From Propionivibrio sp. (GTDB lineage Bacteria; Pseudomonadota; Gammaproteobacteria; Burkholderiales; Rhodocyclaceae), in the NCBI GenBank assembly GCA_016705685.1, contig JADJLB010000001.1, positions 620,001-684,000 of the forward strand: DNA of 64,000 nucleotides, in the 5' to 3' direction. This document shows, one piece after another, positions 35,833-47,831 of the stretch. The notes below the pieces were generated by a model. It was not told where the DNA came from. It saw only the letters and a list, made by a program, of their open reading frames with translations, and did no database searches. Numbering within the stretch: the stretch's first letter is position 1; every line of letters starts with the position of its first letter. Made by a program: the position numbers and the translations under genes.

Positions 35833-37925
35833 AACAAATCAAAAGTTACCTGCTCAGCTTTATTGGCGGGCTCTTGCTGGCGGTGGCCTCGGTCAATGCC
35901 CAGGAAATCAAGCCGAATTCAATCGAATCGATTACCGTTGCTCAGCAAGGCGGCGTTCTGAATGTGAAGCTGGTATTCAAGGAACCGTTGACCGCGTTGC
36001 CGCCCGGCTTCAGCGTCGCCAAACCAGCGCGTATTGCGCTCGATTTTGCGAACACGGCCAACGGTCTTGGCAAGAATAGCCTGACCTTTAATGAAGGTGA
36101 CCTGAAGAGCGCGAACATCGTACAGGCTGAAGATCGCACACGTTTGGTATTGAACCTCAACCAGGCCATGAGTTACGAGTCGACGATCGACGGAAACAGC
36201 CTGTTGTTGTCCTTGGTCCCCAGCGCAAAGGCGACTGGTGCGCCGGTTGTGGAGCATTTTGCCCAGTCGCAACCCACGCAGGCAGCGAATAGCATACGGG
36301 ATATCGCTTTTCGCCGCGGCAAGGACGGTGAAGCGCGGATCACCGTGGATCTCAGCGATCCGAATGCCGGAATCGACATTCGTCAGCAGGGGCAAAACCT
36401 GGTCGTTGATTTTGTCAAAGTGAGTGTTCCCGATGCCTTGCGCAAACGTCTGGATGTAACCGACTTTGCCACACCGGTTGTATCGCTGAACACCATTCAG
36501 CAAGGCGGTAATGCGCGCATGACAATTACGCCGCGTGGCTTGTGGGAACATAATGCCTACCAGACAGACAACCAATTTGTCATTGAAGTCAAGCCGGTTA
36601 TCGAGAATCCGAACAAGCTGGTCCAGGGATCCCGCGGTGGCTATCAGGGCGAGAAGCTTTCGTTGAACTTCCAGAATGTCGAAGTCAGGCGCCTGTTGCA
36701 GGTCATTGGCGAGTTTACCGGAATGAATATGGTCGTCAGCGATTCGGTCGGCGGTTCGATCACGCTGATATTGAAAGATGTTCCCTGGGATCAGGCGCTC
36801 GATATCATTCTCCAGCAAAAAGGCCTCGACATGCGCAAGAATGGCAATGTCATTCTGATTGCGCCGCGCGAGGAAATTGCCACCAAGGAAAAGCTTGAAT
36901 TCGAATCGAAAGCACAGATCGGCGATCTGGAACCCTTGAGGACCGAGAGCTTCCAACTGAATTACCAAAAAGCGGACGCCATTCAAAAATTGCTTACCGA
37001 TGCAAGTCAACGCATGCTGTCCAAGCGAGGAAGCGCTGTGGTAGACGCGCGTACCAACATTCTCTTTGTGCAAGATACGCCGAGCCGGCTGGAAGACGTG
37101 CGGCAATTGATCGCCAAGGTCGATTTGACGGTGAAGCAGGTGATGATCGAAGCGCGGATCGTCGAGGCGGGTGATAGCTTTGCCAAGAATCTGGGGATGC
37201 GGCTTGGCTATCATGACCAGACCGGTGGGGGGGGGAGATCGCATGTCAATGTTGGCGGAAGCTTGGCCGACACCGGTTATCATACGGGGCAGGTGGTTGA
37301 CGTTCCCAAGTTCCCGTTGGATTCCGATTCGGTAAACCTGCCGGCGACGCCGAGAGCAGGTACGGCTGGCGTCTTTTCCATGATCCTGTTCAATCGTACC
37401 AAGACGGTTTTTCTCAATGCCGAGATTTCGGCACTGGAAGCGGACGGTCGCGGCAAGGTCATCTCTAGCCCGCGCGTCATGACGGCCAATCAGGTTGAGG
37501 CATTGATCGAACAGGGCGTGGAAATTCCGTACCAGCAAGCGACGAGCTCGGGCGCGACCAGCGTTTCCTTCCGCAAAGCGAATCTGTCGTTGAAAGTCAA
37601 GCCACAGATTACGCCGGACGGGAAAATCACCATGACCCTGGATATCAACAAAGATACGCCCAATACGCGTTTGTCCACCGGTGCGGGCGTGGCCATCGAT
37701 ACCAAGCATGTGAAGACAGAGGTGCTGGTTGATAATGGCGGTACTGTGGTGATTGGGGGTATCTACACTCAGGAAACACGGGACAACACACAGCGAATCC
37801 CGTTCTTTGGCGATCTCCCTTACATCGGTTGGCTGTTCAAGAACCGAGAGTGGATCGACGATAAAAGCGAGTTGTTGGTGTTCATTACACCGAGAATCGT
37901 CGCTGAAGGTCTGGCCGTACGCTGA
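35829..37925 (+). CDS. pilQ: Type IV pilus secretin PilQ
   Basis: A 698-residue outer-membrane secretin through which the pilus exits. Signal peptide residues 1-24 (cleaved after VNA); two AMIN domains (about 30-130 and 155-260) that bind peptidoglycan; N0/N1 domains (LSLNFQNVEVRRLLQVIGEF, DVPWDQALDIIL); and the secretin barrel with VPLLGDLP-equivalent RIPFFGDLPYIGWLF. The GTG start overlaps pilP by four bases. A run of nine G (37227-37235) encodes part of a Gly-rich loop (TGGGGR) and could slip. A long antisense frame across the gene is a shadow. Confidence 0.95.
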   Translation: MKQIKSYLLSFIGGLLLAVASVNAQEIKPNSIESITVAQQGGVLNVKLVFKEPLTALPPGFSVAKPARIALDFANTANGLGKNSLTFNEGDLKSANIVQAEDRTRLVLNLNQAMSYESTIDGNSLLLSLVPSAKATGAPVVEHFAQSQPTQAANSIRDIAFRRGKDGEARITVDLSDPNAGIDIRQQGQNLVVDFVKVSVPDALRKRLDVTDFATPVVSLNTIQQGGNARMTITPRGLWEHNAYQTDNQFVIEVKPVIENPNKLVQGSRGGYQGEKLSLNFQNVEVRRLLQVIGEFTGMNMVVSDSVGGSITLILKDVPWDQALDIILQQKGLDMRKNGNVILIAPREEIATKEKLEFESKAQIGDLEPLRTESFQLNYQKADAIQKLLTDASQRMLSKRGSAVVDARTNILFVQDTPSRLEDVRQLIAKVDLTVKQVMIEARIVEAGDSFAKNLGMRLGYHDQTGGGGRSHVNVGGSLADTGYHTGQVVDVPKFPLDSDSVNLPATPRAGTAGVFSMILFNRTKTVFLNAEISALEADGRGKVISSPRVMTANQVEALIEQGVEIPYQQATSSGATSVSFRKANLSLKVKPQITPDGKITMTLDINKDTPNTRLSTGAGVAIDTKHVKTEVLVDNGGTVVIGGIYTQETRDNTQRIPFFGDLPYIGWLFKNREWIDDKSELLVFITPRIVAEGLAVR
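37227..37235 (+). repeat. G9 homopolymer inside pilQ
   Basis: Nine consecutive G encode three Gly of the TGGGGR loop. Addition or loss of one G would truncate PilQ before the secretin domain. Confidence 0.9.
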
Positions 37926-37945
37926 GTCACTCGAGGGAAGACTTG

Positions 37946-37970
37946 AAAGCCGGCAGCTGCCGGCTTTTTT
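37946..37970 (+). terminator. Intrinsic terminator after pilQ
   Basis: AAAGCCGGC (37946-37954) and GCCGGCTTT (37959-37967) form a perfect 9-base stem with AGCT loop and a continuing T-run to 37970, about 20 bases after the pilQ stop. Confidence 0.92.
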
Positions 37971-37998
37971 GTGTCGTTTGCCGCTGTAGCGGCTGCGG

Positions 37999-38004
37999 TA
38001 GAAT
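37999..38004 (+). promoter_or_regulatory. Candidate -10 element of aroK with possible leaderless start
   Basis: TAGAAT (37999-38004) in the context GCGGTAGAATGA ends six bases before the aroK GTG. A weak TTGCCG (37978-37983) lies 15 bases upstream. Initiation at the usual distance would put the first RNA base on or beside the start codon. Confidence 0.45.
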
Positions 38005-38010
38005 GAGACT

Positions 38011-38547
38011 GTGGAAAAACAAAACGGCGCAGGAAACATCTACTTGGTTGGCCTGATGGGGGCGGGTAAGACGACCATCGGCCGGTCGTTGGCCAAGCGA
38101 CTCGGTTTCGACTTTATCGACTCGGACCATGAGATTGAATTTCGTACTGGCGTCAGTATCCCGACCATCTTTGAAATCGAGGGAGAAGAGGGTTTTCGCA
38201 AGCGCGAAGCTCAGGTAATCGCCGAGCTTTCACGACTGAATGACTATGTGGTCGCTACGGGAGGCGGCGTGGTGTTGCGACCGGACAACCGGGCCAATCT
38301 GCGAACACATGGATTTGTCGTCTATCTCGACGTTCCGCCACCCACGCTTTGGGAGCGCACGTGCCACGATCGTAACCGACCGCTTCTGCAGGTGGAAAAC
38401 CCCTTTCTCAAGCTGGAGGAACTCTATTCCCAACGCGATCCGCTCTACCGTGAAGTCGCCGATCTGGTTGTCGATGGCAGCCGGATTAATGCACAGGGCA
38501 TTTTGCAACTGTTGATCCGTGAGATTGGTGAACGATGGAAACTCTGA
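38011..38547 (+). CDS. aroK: Shikimate kinase
   Basis: A 178-residue cytosolic kinase phosphorylating shikimate in aromatic amino acid synthesis. The Walker A is [14 protein letters not shown] (about 13-26), the shikimate-binding Asp/Arg region is [14 protein letters not shown], and the GGG motif is [10 protein letters not shown]. The GTG at 38011 is the only start ahead of the P-loop strand. No ribosome binding site is seen, while a -10-like box ends six bases upstream. The gene overlaps aroB by 13 bases in the conserved pilQ-aroK-aroB order. Confidence 0.95.
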   Translation: MEKQNGAGNIYLVGLMGAGKTTIGRSLAKRLGFDFIDSDHEIEFRTGVSIPTIFEIEGEEGFRKREAQVIAELSRLNDYVVATGGGVVLRPDNRANLRTHGFVVYLDVPPPTLWERTCHDRNRPLLQVENPFLKLEELYSQRDPLYREVADLVVDGSRINAQGILQLLIREIGERWKL

Positions 38548-39623
38548 ATGTTGCATTAGGTGCGCGAGCCTACCCCATTCATGTCGGGCAAGGGATTCTT
38601 GAAAACAGCCAGTTGCTTATTCCCAGTCTACCTGCTCCCAGAGCAGCCATTGTCAGCAATTCGACCATTGCGCCGCTTTACCTCAAGCGTTTTTCGGATT
38701 CACTTCGTGACGCTGGGATTGACGTGGCGGAAATCGTTTTACCCGATGGCGAGCAGTACAAAAACTGGCAAACGCTCAATTCGATTTTCGATGTTCTTAT
38801 GGCGCAGCGCTGTGAGCGTTCGACAACGCTGATCGGTCTAGGAGGTGGTGTTATCGGTGATATGACCGGCTTTGCGGCGGCCTGCTACCAGCGGGGCATG
38901 CCGTTCATCCAGGTTCCGACAACCCTACTCGCACAGGTCGATTCTTCAGTCGGAGGAAAAACGGCGATCAATCATCCCCTTGGCAAGAACATGATCGGTG
39001 CATTTTATCAACCTAAACTGGTATTGGCCGATACCGATCTCTTGAATACTTTACCCGATCGCGAACTGCAGGCCGGCCTGGCTGAAGTGATCAAATACGG
39101 ATTGATCCGCGATCTGCCCTTCTTCTTATGGCTTGAAACGCATCTTGAGCGACTGTTGGAACGGGTGCCAGAAGCGCTGGAATATGCGATTTGCCGTTCA
39201 TGCATGAACAAAGCTGAAGTCGTTGTTGCCGATGAGCACGAAAACGGTGAACGCGCCCTGCTAAATCTTGGTCACACCTTCGGACATGCGATCGAAGCCG
39301 GCATGGGCTACGGCGAATGGTTGCACGGGGAGGCAGTGGCCGCAGGAACGCTGATGGCGGCCGAGCTCTCTTGTCAGTTGGGCTGGATCAATGCGGACGA
39401 CATCGAGCGGATCGAGCGGCTGTTCGAACGGGCCGGTTTGCCTGTCTGCGGACCGGCCATGGATACGGAACGCTACCTCGAGCTGATGAGACACGACAAG
39501 AAGGTCCAGGACGGAAGAATGCGGCTGGTGTTGTTCAAGCAGATTGGCCAGGCCTGCGTCAGCGACCTTGCGTCGCCGTCGGAAATTGCTCGAGCCATTG
39601 AGGCTCGCTCCACCCATGCCTGA
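38535..39623 (+). CDS. aroB: 3-dehydroquinate synthase
   Basis: A 362-residue NAD- and metal-dependent cytosolic enzyme converting DAHP to 3-dehydroquinate, step two of the shikimate pathway. Signatures: [51 protein letters not shown], and the metal-binding [11 protein letters not shown] and HGEAVAAG. It overlaps aroK at its start and dgt at its end, giving a compact aroK-aroB-dgt unit. Confidence 0.96.
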   Translation: METLNVALGARAYPIHVGQGILENSQLLIPSLPAPRAAIVSNSTIAPLYLKRFSDSLRDAGIDVAEIVLPDGEQYKNWQTLNSIFDVLMAQRCERSTTLIGLGGGVIGDMTGFAAACYQRGMPFIQVPTTLLAQVDSSVGGKTAINHPLGKNMIGAFYQPKLVLADTDLLNTLPDRELQAGLAEVIKYGLIRDLPFFLWLETHLERLLERVPEALEYAICRSCMNKAEVVVADEHENGERALLNLGHTFGHAIEAGMGYGEWLHGEAVAAGTLMAAELSCQLGWINADDIERIERLFERAGLPVCGPAMDTERYLELMRHDKKVQDGRMRLVLFKQIGQACVSDLASPSEIARAIEARSTHA

Positions 39624-40737
39624 ACTCGCTCCGTATGCCGTATCGGAGGCGAATTCCCGGGGACGCCGGCATGAGGAAGGATCGCCGTCGCACCGGAACG
39701 AATTCCAGCGAGATCGAGATCGGATCATCCATTCCACGGCCTTTAGACGACTCGAGTACAAGACGCAGGTCTTCGTCAATCACGAGGGAGATCTCTTTAG
39801 AACACGGCTGACCCACAGCCTGGAAGTCGCCCAGATTGCCAGAGGCGTGGCCCGTGCGCTGAAACTCAACGAAGACCTTGCGGAAGCGATATCGCTGGCC
39901 CACGATCTGGGGCACACGCCGTTCGGTCATGCCGGACAGGATGCGCTGAACGCGTGCATGAAGGATCATGGCGGTTTTGAGCATAATCTGCAAAGCCTTC
40001 GAATCGTTGATCGGCTTGAAGAGCGCTACGCCGCGTTCGATGGGCTCAATCTGTGTTTTGAAACACGCGAGGGCATCGTCAAACATTGTTCGTTGGAGAA
40101 CGCACGAAGGCTTGGTGTGCTCGGCGAACGTTTCATCAACCATACGCAAGCTTCCCTGGAAGCACAGATTTGCAACCTCGCTGATGAAATTGCGTACAAC
40201 AATCACGATCTTGACGATGGTTTGCGATCGGGCTTGATTTCGCTGGAGCAACTTGAAAGCGTCAGCTTATTTACCTTGCATGTGGGGAAAATTCGCGACC
40301 TGTATCCTGGACTTGGCGGTCGCCGTCTGGTCCATGAAACGATCCGCAACATGATCAATGCATTGGTGTGCGATCTGATCGAGACGACGGCACAGCGCAT
40401 TGCCCGGGAGCAGACGAAAGATCTGGCTGAGGTCAGATCGAGTGGGCCGCTGGTTGCTTATTCGGGCGAACTACAGCGGGCACAACGAGAAATCAAGTTA
40501 TTTCTGCGTAAACACCTCTATCAGCATTATCAGGTTTTACGCATGACGAGCAAGGCGCAGCGGATTGTCGCCGATCTTTTTTCGGCTTTCGTAAGCGACC
40601 TTCGTCTGTTACCACCTCAATATCAGAGGGACGATAGCCCTTCACAACATCGCCGGGTGGCCGACTACATTGCCGGGATGACAGATCGCTATGCCATCAA
40701 GGAGCACCGGCGCTTGTTTGCTGTGGGTGAAATCTGA
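39616..40737 (+). CDS. dgt: Deoxyguanosinetriphosphate triphosphohydrolase-like protein
   Basis: A 373-residue HD-superfamily enzyme that hydrolyses dNTPs to nucleoside and triphosphate. The metal-binding residues are visible: His in [14 protein letters not shown] in [16 protein letters not shown], and the conserved [11 protein letters not shown] and GGFEHNLQS blocks. The ATG at 39616 overlaps the aroB stop and begins [21 protein letters not shown], the normal family start; an upstream in-frame start adds 24 residues inside aroB. This is the shorter dgt-like subfamily (type 2). Confidence 0.93.
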   Translation: MPELAPYAVSEANSRGRRHEEGSPSHRNEFQRDRDRIIHSTAFRRLEYKTQVFVNHEGDLFRTRLTHSLEVAQIARGVARALKLNEDLAEAISLAHDLGHTPFGHAGQDALNACMKDHGGFEHNLQSLRIVDRLEERYAAFDGLNLCFETREGIVKHCSLENARRLGVLGERFINHTQASLEAQICNLADEIAYNNHDLDDGLRSGLISLEQLESVSLFTLHVGKIRDLYPGLGGRRLVHETIRNMINALVCDLIETTAQRIAREQTKDLAEVRSSGPLVAYSGELQRAQREIKLFLRKHLYQHYQVLRMTSKAQRIVADLFSAFVSDLRLLPPQYQRDDSPSQHRRVADYIAGMTDRYAIKEHRRLFAVGEI

Positions 40738-40769
40738 GCAATCCCGGAATCGGGGTTGCGGTCAAGCGC

Positions 40770-41231
40770 CTACTCTGCGGGCCAGTCTTTGATATACGCC
40801 TTGAGCAGCTTGTTCTCGAAGTTCCGTTCTTCCAGGACTGCTTTGGCGACGTCGTGGAACGAGATGACGGCGGTCATGATATCGCCATCCATTACCGGGA
40901 CATACCGGCTGTGCGTGTTGATCATCAGGCGGCGTAACTCATCAACGTCCATCGCCGGGTCGGTAGTCGGCGGATTGGTCTCCATGGCTTCACTGACCAG
41001 AATTTCCGCGATCGGTGGGGTCGGGCCTATACGCCGTTCGGTCTGGCGCTTGGCCAATACTTTGAGAACTTCACGAAAAGTCAGCATTCCCACCAGTTTT
41101 CCGTCATTCATCACAACAACCGAGCCGATATCGTTTTCGGCCATCATGATGACCGCTTCGGAGAGGAGCGAATCGGGATGTGTGGCAAACAGCGCAGGGT
41201 TCTTGACCTTAAGTACTTCCTTGACCTCCAT
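40770..41231 (-). CDS. CBS-pair domain protein
   Basis: A 153-residue soluble protein made of two CBS motifs: first about 12-65 (DSLLSEAVIMMAENDIGSVVVMNDGKLVGML), second about 80-140 (DVDELRRLMINTHSRYVPVMDGDIMTAVIS). Such pairs bind adenine nucleotides or SAM and regulate partners; no effector domain is attached. The ATG at 41231 has AGGGGG about nine bases upstream. It is convergent with dgt and lies downstream of pntB, though a hairpin separates them. Confidence 0.88.
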   Translation of the reverse strand: MEVKEVLKVKNPALFATHPDSLLSEAVIMMAENDIGSVVVMNDGKLVGMLTFREVLKVLAKRQTERRIGPTPPIAEILVSEAMETNPPTTDPAMDVDELRRLMINTHSRYVPVMDGDIMTAVISFHDVAKAVLEERNFENKLLKAYIKDWPAE

Positions 41232-41294
41232 GCTACCCCCTGAAGAAAAGCTCAAGACATGACAGGCTTGATCAGCTCATAAGCCGACAATACA

Positions 41295-41320
41295 ACGGCA
41301 CCCGATCACCAGGGTGCCGT
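41295..41320 (-). terminator. Hairpin terminator candidate after pntB
   Basis: ACGGCACCC (41295-41303) and GGGTGCCGT (41312-41320) form a perfect 9-base stem with an 8-base loop, 33 bases beyond the pntB stop. On the minus strand it is followed by TGTATTGT, a poor T-tract. Confidence 0.55.
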
Positions 41321-41352
41321 CGCAATCAGCGATGCAACGGCGGCCGGTATAG

Positions 41353-42768
<1,416 letters not shown>

Positions 42769-42780
42769 GAGTCTTCTTCC

Positions 42781-44358
42781 TTATTTGCGGAACATCGCCA
42801 GCATGCGCTGGGTAACGGCGAATCCGCCGAACATGTTGATCGTGGTGAGCGCGATTCCGACCACCGCAAGCCAATGGATCCATTGATCCGGCACCATGCC
42901 AGGCGGCGCGATTTGAACCAGTGCGCCGATGGCGATAATGCTGGAAATTGCATTGGTGACGCTCATCAGCGGCGTATGCAGCGCAGGCGTAACGTTCCAA
43001 ACCACCATGTAACCGACGAAGCACGCCAACACGAACACGGTGAAGTGCGGCAGGAAAGCTGCCGGGGCGTTGGCACCGACAAACCAGAAGATTGCCGCTG
43101 CCACGCCAAACGTGATTGCGGTGCTGCTACCTGACGCTGGGGCGTTGTCGCCACCATGCCCGTGACCGCCTTTTTTGGCGGCCGGCACGGCCGCGGCCGG
43201 CTTGGCGGCCGGCGCTGCCGCAACCTTGGGTGCCGGAGGCGGCCAGGTCACTTCGCCGTTCTTGATGACGGTCAGGCCACGGATGGCCTCGTCTTCCATG
43301 TTGACGTCGATGATGCCGTCCTTGGTCTTGCACAGCTCCTCGGAGAGTCGGAACAGATTGGTTCCGTACAGCGTCGACGACTGCTTGGCCAGGCGCGAGG
43401 TCAGGTCGGTGTAACCGACGATGGTCACGCCGTGCTTCACCACTGCCTGACCGGGCTCGGTCAGCTCGCAGTTGCCGCCACGTTCGGCCGCCAGGTCGAC
43501 GATGACGCTACCCGGCTTCATGCTCTTCACCATCTCGGCGGTAATCAGCTTGGGTGCGGGCTTGCCGGGAATCAGCGCGGTGGTAATGATGATGTCCACC
43601 TCTCTGGCCTGCTTGGCGTACATCTCGCGCTGGGCCTGCTGGAAGCCCTCGCTCATCACCTTGGCGTAGCCGCCGCCGCCGGAACCTTCTTCCTCATAAT
43701 CAACTTTGACGAATTCGCCGCCCATCGACACGACCTGATCGGCCACTTCGGAACGGGTGTCGTTGGCCCGCACGATGGCGCCCAGGCTGACGGCGGTGCC
43801 GATCGCCGCGAGGCCGGCCACGCCGGCGCCGGCGATAAAGACCTTGGCTGGCGGAACCTTGCCCGCGGCCGTGATCTGGCCGGCGAAGAAGCGGCCGAAG
43901 GCGTTGGCAGCCTCTATAACGGAGCGGTAGCCGGTGATGCCGGCCATGGAAGTCAGTGCGTCCATTTTCTGGGCGCGGCTCAGCATGCGCGGCAGCGAGT
44001 CGATGGCCAGTACGGTGACCTTCTTGGCGGCGAGTTGCTTCATCAAATCCGGGTTCTGGGCTGGCCAGATGAAGCTGATCAATGTCTGTCCTTCATGCAT
44101 CAAGCCGACTTCATCCGTGCTCGGTTCGCGAACCTTGAACACGATATCGGATGCAGCCCACAGCTTGGCAGCGCCTTCTATGATTTCTGCGCCCGCAGAT
44201 CGATAAACGTCGTCACTGAAATTCGCTTCATTGCCGGCGCCGGATTCAACGGCGATCTTGAAACCCAGCTTGATCAATTTTTCGACCACTTCGGGAACGG
44301 TCGCGACGCGCTTTTCACCCGCAAAGACCTCACGTGGTATTCCGATAGTCAGTGGCAT
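42781..44358 (-). CDS. pntA: NAD(P) transhydrogenase subunit alpha
   Basis: A 525-residue subunit with the NAD-binding alanine-dehydrogenase-like domain I (about 1-370; [49 protein letters not shown]) joined to a C-terminal four-helix membrane part (about 425-525). The linker is unusually rich in Ala, Pro, Lys and His/Gly ([15 protein letters not shown]...GGHGHGG). This is the fused E. coli-type PntA rather than the split PntAA/PntAB of some relatives. GGAGA lies just upstream of the ATG. Confidence 0.95.
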   Translation of the reverse strand: MPLTIGIPREVFAGEKRVATVPEVVEKLIKLGFKIAVESGAGNEANFSDDVYRSAGAEIIEGAAKLWAASDIVFKVREPSTDEVGLMHEGQTLISFIWPAQNPDLMKQLAAKKVTVLAIDSLPRMLSRAQKMDALTSMAGITGYRSVIEAANAFGRFFAGQITAAGKVPPAKVFIAGAGVAGLAAIGTAVSLGAIVRANDTRSEVADQVVSMGGEFVKVDYEEEGSGGGGYAKVMSEGFQQAQREMYAKQAREVDIIITTALIPGKPAPKLITAEMVKSMKPGSVIVDLAAERGGNCELTEPGQAVVKHGVTIVGYTDLTSRLAKQSSTLYGTNLFRLSEELCKTKDGIIDVNMEDEAIRGLTVIKNGEVTWPPPAPKVAAAPAAKPAAAVPAAKKGGHGHGGDNAPASGSSTAITFGVAAAIFWFVGANAPAAFLPHFTVFVLACFVGYMVVWNVTPALHTPLMSVTNAISSIIAIGALVQIAPPGMVPDQWIHWLAVVGIALTTINMFGGFAVTQRMLAMFRK

Positions 44359-44904
44359 TCAGTTCTCCATAACTCGTTTCGTAAAAATAAAAAACAGATG
44401 GCAGTGCATGAAATCCATGCAAGCCCATCCTCGCCCAGTCGTGAACCTGTAATTATCCGTTGTTAACACCCATGAAACGCATGCGGTCATCAAGCTCGAT
44501 CGATGCTGTGCTGCGATTGACTCTGGCTGTCGGCAACTGCCCGGATCTTCCCCCTTGGAAAGTGTCGTTAAAGCCGGAGGCGTACTCTACCACGAGGGTG
44601 GCAATGAAAAAAGTACAGTCTTGAACACAAAATTTGTTGTGTGACGGGCGGCTTCGACCATTTTGTCAGCGGGAAGTTGCCAAAAATCTGTCGAAAAGCG
44701 AAATTCGATCACTGCCTGAAGCCTTGACTGAAAACATGCAAACAGAATGAGTAGCTCCCTTTCAACTTCAATTCATCAGGTTGGGAATAAAAGCTTGAGG
44801 TTTCTTCGCTACACCGATTCCGCTAAACTCACCAGCGTAAGGACTTCGATTTCATAACAGTGGGTGAGATACGCCCAAAATACTAAATCAGGGAAGATTG
44901 GCAG
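44359..44904. other. Gene-free region between divergent pntA and the SulP gene
   Basis: The 546 bases are A/T-richer than the flanks. On the minus strand GATAAT (44452-44457) could be a -10 for pntAB, without a clear -35. A short dyad ACACAA/TTGTGT (44625-44630, 44637-44642) is the only repeat noted. No credible coding frame, tRNA or riboswitch is seen. Confidence 0.6.
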
Positions 44905-46467
44905 ATGGATCATAAGTCATCGGTAATTGAATACTATCGGAGCAATTTCGGAAAGGATGCGCTGGCTTCAGTTGTTGTGTTCCTTGTAGCCTTACCACTG
45001 TGCATGGGAATCTCCATCGCATCCGGGGTGCCGCCGACCGCTGGTTTGATCACCGGCATAATAGGGGGCATCGTCGTGGGCCTGCTTGCGGGGTCGCCCC
45101 TGCAGGTGAGTGGTCCAGCAGCTGGTCTGACGGTGTTGGTGTGGCAAATTGTTCAGCAATATGGTTTGCCGATGCTGGGTTTGATCGTTCTGTTGGCCGG
45201 GTTGATGCAACTCGCAGCAGGTCTCCTGAAGCTTGGGCAGTGGTTTCGCGCGGTTTCTCCTGCCGTGATTCATGGAATGCTAGCCGGTATCGGTGTGTTG
45301 ATCTTTTCCTCGCAATTTCATGTGATGCTTGATGGCAAACCGATCGGCGCTGGAGTCCAAAATCTGCTCGGGATTCCCGGCGCATTGACCTATACGCTAT
45401 CCGCTGGCGGCGCAGCTCTCGAAGCCTTCGGCATTGGCATACTGACGATTGCGGTCATTGCCCTATGGACGAACTTCGCTCCGAAAAAACTCAAGGCATT
45501 GCCAGCACCTTTGGTCGCCATCGTTACCGCCGTGCTGACCGCAGCATTGCTGCATTTGAAAATCAAGTACATACCGGATTTGTTGAAGAACCCGGACGAC
45601 ATCAACAACATCTTGTCGGTTATTCAGTATCCAACCCTGGAAAGCCTTAAACATGTTACTGATAGTGGCGTGTTGGTCGCGGCGGCTTCGGTGGCTTTCA
45701 TCGCCAGCGCAGAAACGCTGCTGTGCGCCAGTGCGGTGGATCAAATGCACCAGGGGCCGCGCACAAAGTATGACAAAGAACTAGCTGCGCAGGGGATTGG
45801 CAATGCCCTATGCGGCCTGCTTGGCGTACTCCCCATGACTGGCGTCATTGTGCGATCGAGCGCCAATGTTGACGCTGGCGGGCAAACGCGCAGCTCAGCT
45901 ATTCTGCATGGAGTATGGTTGTTGTTATTTGTTGCGGTACTTCCTTTCACGTTGGCCTACATTCCGGTAGCAAGTTTGGCTGGGCTGTTGGTGTTTACCG
46001 GGTACAAGCTGGCCTATCCCAAGGTCGTGCCAAAACTGCTACATTTCGGTAAGACCGAAGCGGCAATCTACTTTTCCACCATCGTCGTCATTGTTTCGAC
46101 CGATTTGCTCAAAGGGGTGTTGTTTGGCCTGTTACTGTCATTGATCAAACTGCTGTATGTCTTCTCTCATCTCGAAATCAGATGGGATGAAGACTTCATC
46201 AGCAATCGACTGAATCTTTATCTAAAGGGGTCGGCGACCTTGATACGCCTGCCTTTGCTAGCTGCTGAACTGGAGCGTATTCGCCCTGGATCGGAAGTGC
46301 ACATACATTTTGAAGATCTGGACTACATTGACCATGCCTGTCTCGACCTCCTCACCAATTGGGAGAAGCAGCATGAGGCCACCGGAGGTGGTCTGGTGAT
46401 CGAGTGGGAAGAGTTGTCTTTGAAATACCATCAGCGCAGGACTGGAGCACAGGAGGCAGTCGCTTGA
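44905..46467 (+). CDS. SulP-family inorganic anion transporter
   Basis: A 520-residue inner-membrane protein with 12-14 hydrophobic helices in the SulP pattern: ALPLCMGISIASGVPPTAGL near the N-terminus, SGPAAGLTVLVWQ, the AETLLCASAVDQM core and GVLPMTGVIVRSSANVDAGGQTRSSA. A short C-terminal STAS-like region (about 445-505; EVHIHFEDLDYIDHACLDLL) is present. Likely substrates are sulfate or bicarbonate; no carbonic anhydrase adjoins it. GGGAAG lies eight bases before the ATG. Confidence 0.9.
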   Translation: MDHKSSVIEYYRSNFGKDALASVVVFLVALPLCMGISIASGVPPTAGLITGIIGGIVVGLLAGSPLQVSGPAAGLTVLVWQIVQQYGLPMLGLIVLLAGLMQLAAGLLKLGQWFRAVSPAVIHGMLAGIGVLIFSSQFHVMLDGKPIGAGVQNLLGIPGALTYTLSAGGAALEAFGIGILTIAVIALWTNFAPKKLKALPAPLVAIVTAVLTAALLHLKIKYIPDLLKNPDDINNILSVIQYPTLESLKHVTDSGVLVAAASVAFIASAETLLCASAVDQMHQGPRTKYDKELAAQGIGNALCGLLGVLPMTGVIVRSSANVDAGGQTRSSAILHGVWLLLFVAVLPFTLAYIPVASLAGLLVFTGYKLAYPKVVPKLLHFGKTEAAIYFSTIVVIVSTDLLKGVLFGLLLSLIKLLYVFSHLEIRWDEDFISNRLNLYLKGSATLIRLPLLAAELERIRPGSEVHIHFEDLDYIDHACLDLLTNWEKQHEATGGGLVIEWEELSLKYHQRRTGAQEAVA

Positions 46468-46562
46468 CTTGATCGGATTGTCAACCAAATGTGCGGTCAG
46501 TTCATAGTCCGCCCGGCTGATGAAGTACGGATTGTGAAGATCGAGTGCGGACTTCAAACACT

Positions 46563-47726
46563 ATGGCTTTAAATGATCCACTCCAGTCGGAGAACTTTTC
46601 ACTACGACAGCAACTGGAAACACTGCTGCACGAAGCGCGGCAGAACGAAGACAAAATGCGTCGGTTTGATCAACTCGAACGCAAACTTATCGCCGCGAGT
46701 TCTCTGTTGGAATTGGTACGTTTGCTCCTCTCCGAATACAAGCTGGCATTTGGGATTGATCATGTCACCCTCGCTTTGGTCGACAAGGATTATGAGGCCA
46801 CGCGAATCCTCGAATGCGCGCATGGCATTGATTCAGACTTCAGTGGCCTGACACTGCTCCAATCTTCCGTCCCGCTAGAAATACTGTATGGAAACGCGCG
46901 CCGTCCTTGTCTTGGTGTCTATGAGGCACAACAGCATCAGACCTTGTTCAATGATGCGCATGCCAGCATTTCTTCTGTCGCTCTGCTACCGCTTACGCGC
47001 CAGGGCGAACTAATCGGCAGCCTCAACTTTGGCAGCACCAATCCCGATCGATATATCACCGGATGGGGGACAGACTTCCTTGAACGACTGGCCGAAGTCG
47101 TTGCCATCTGCCTGGAAAGCGCGCTGGCGCAAGAACGGTTGAAACTGATCGGACTGACCGATGTGCTCACCGGCGTGCAGAACCGCCGTTACTTTGAACA
47201 CCGTTGTCATGTGGAGATCAGCCAGGCACGCCGATACAAGCATCCCCTGGCCTGCATGTTCCTCGATATCGACAAGTTCAAGCGAATCAATGACAGCTAC
47301 GGACATCAGTCGGGGGATGAAGTGTTGAAAAGCGTGGCGCTGGCCATTCAATCCCAATTGAGATCGGGCGATACGATAGCTCGCTATGGCGGCGAGGAAT
47401 TCGTCGTGTTGTTACCCCAGGCCGAATTGCATCATGCTCAGCAAATTGCCGAACGGATTCGCTGCAGCATTGCCGAGAAGAGTCTGCAGGCGCTTGGTGG
47501 GCAAACGATCAAGCTGACCATATCCATTGGACTGTCCATGCTGCCCGTCGAGGATCTGGTTGGCGAGGATAAACAGTTGGCCGAACGGCTGGTCGCCTCC
47601 GCCGACAAAGCGCTTTACGAGGCCAAGCACAGGGGCCGAAACCAGGTTGTCTGCGCTTGCAGTCAGCCTTCTGGCCAGGCAAAGCTGACGCCTTGGGGTC
47701 GAATTCATGGACTGTTTTCCTCATGA
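46563..47726 (+). CDS. GAF-like/DUF484 sensor diguanylate cyclase, soluble
   Basis: A 387-residue cytosolic protein. A helical start (ENFSLRQQLETLLHEARQ) and a GAF/DUF484-type sensor (about 30-190) precede a GGDEF domain. The active site is GGEEF (276-280) with an inhibitory RxxD, RSGD (267-270), five residues before it, so it should synthesise and be inhibited by c-di-GMP. Its ligand is unknown. The ATG at 46563 is preferred to a GTG six codons upstream. It follows the SulP gene by 95 bases. Confidence 0.88.
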   Translation: MALNDPLQSENFSLRQQLETLLHEARQNEDKMRRFDQLERKLIAASSLLELVRLLLSEYKLAFGIDHVTLALVDKDYEATRILECAHGIDSDFSGLTLLQSSVPLEILYGNARRPCLGVYEAQQHQTLFNDAHASISSVALLPLTRQGELIGSLNFGSTNPDRYITGWGTDFLERLAEVVAICLESALAQERLKLIGLTDVLTGVQNRRYFEHRCHVEISQARRYKHPLACMFLDIDKFKRINDSYGHQSGDEVLKSVALAIQSQLRSGDTIARYGGEEFVVLLPQAELHHAQQIAERIRCSIAEKSLQALGGQTIKLTISIGLSMLPVEDLVGEDKQLAERLVASADKALYEAKHRGRNQVVCACSQPSGQAKLTPWGRIHGLFSS

Positions 47727-47831
47727 TCATGGCATCCCCGCTGGAAGTTCCGCGATCAGCCACAAAATACGAGCCCTAAAGAATGCCTCTGGTTATCGAG
47801 CAGGCGTTCAATCCATGGGTTGGAAGCTCAG

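Noticed and set aside
35919-38039. 706-residue open frame antisense to pilQ
   Set aside because: It mirrors pilQ codons on the opposite strand, shows no family features, and pilQ is unmistakable.
43156-44466. 436-residue open frame antisense to pntA
   Set aside because: Gly/His-rich shadow of the pntA reading frame; no recognisable domain.
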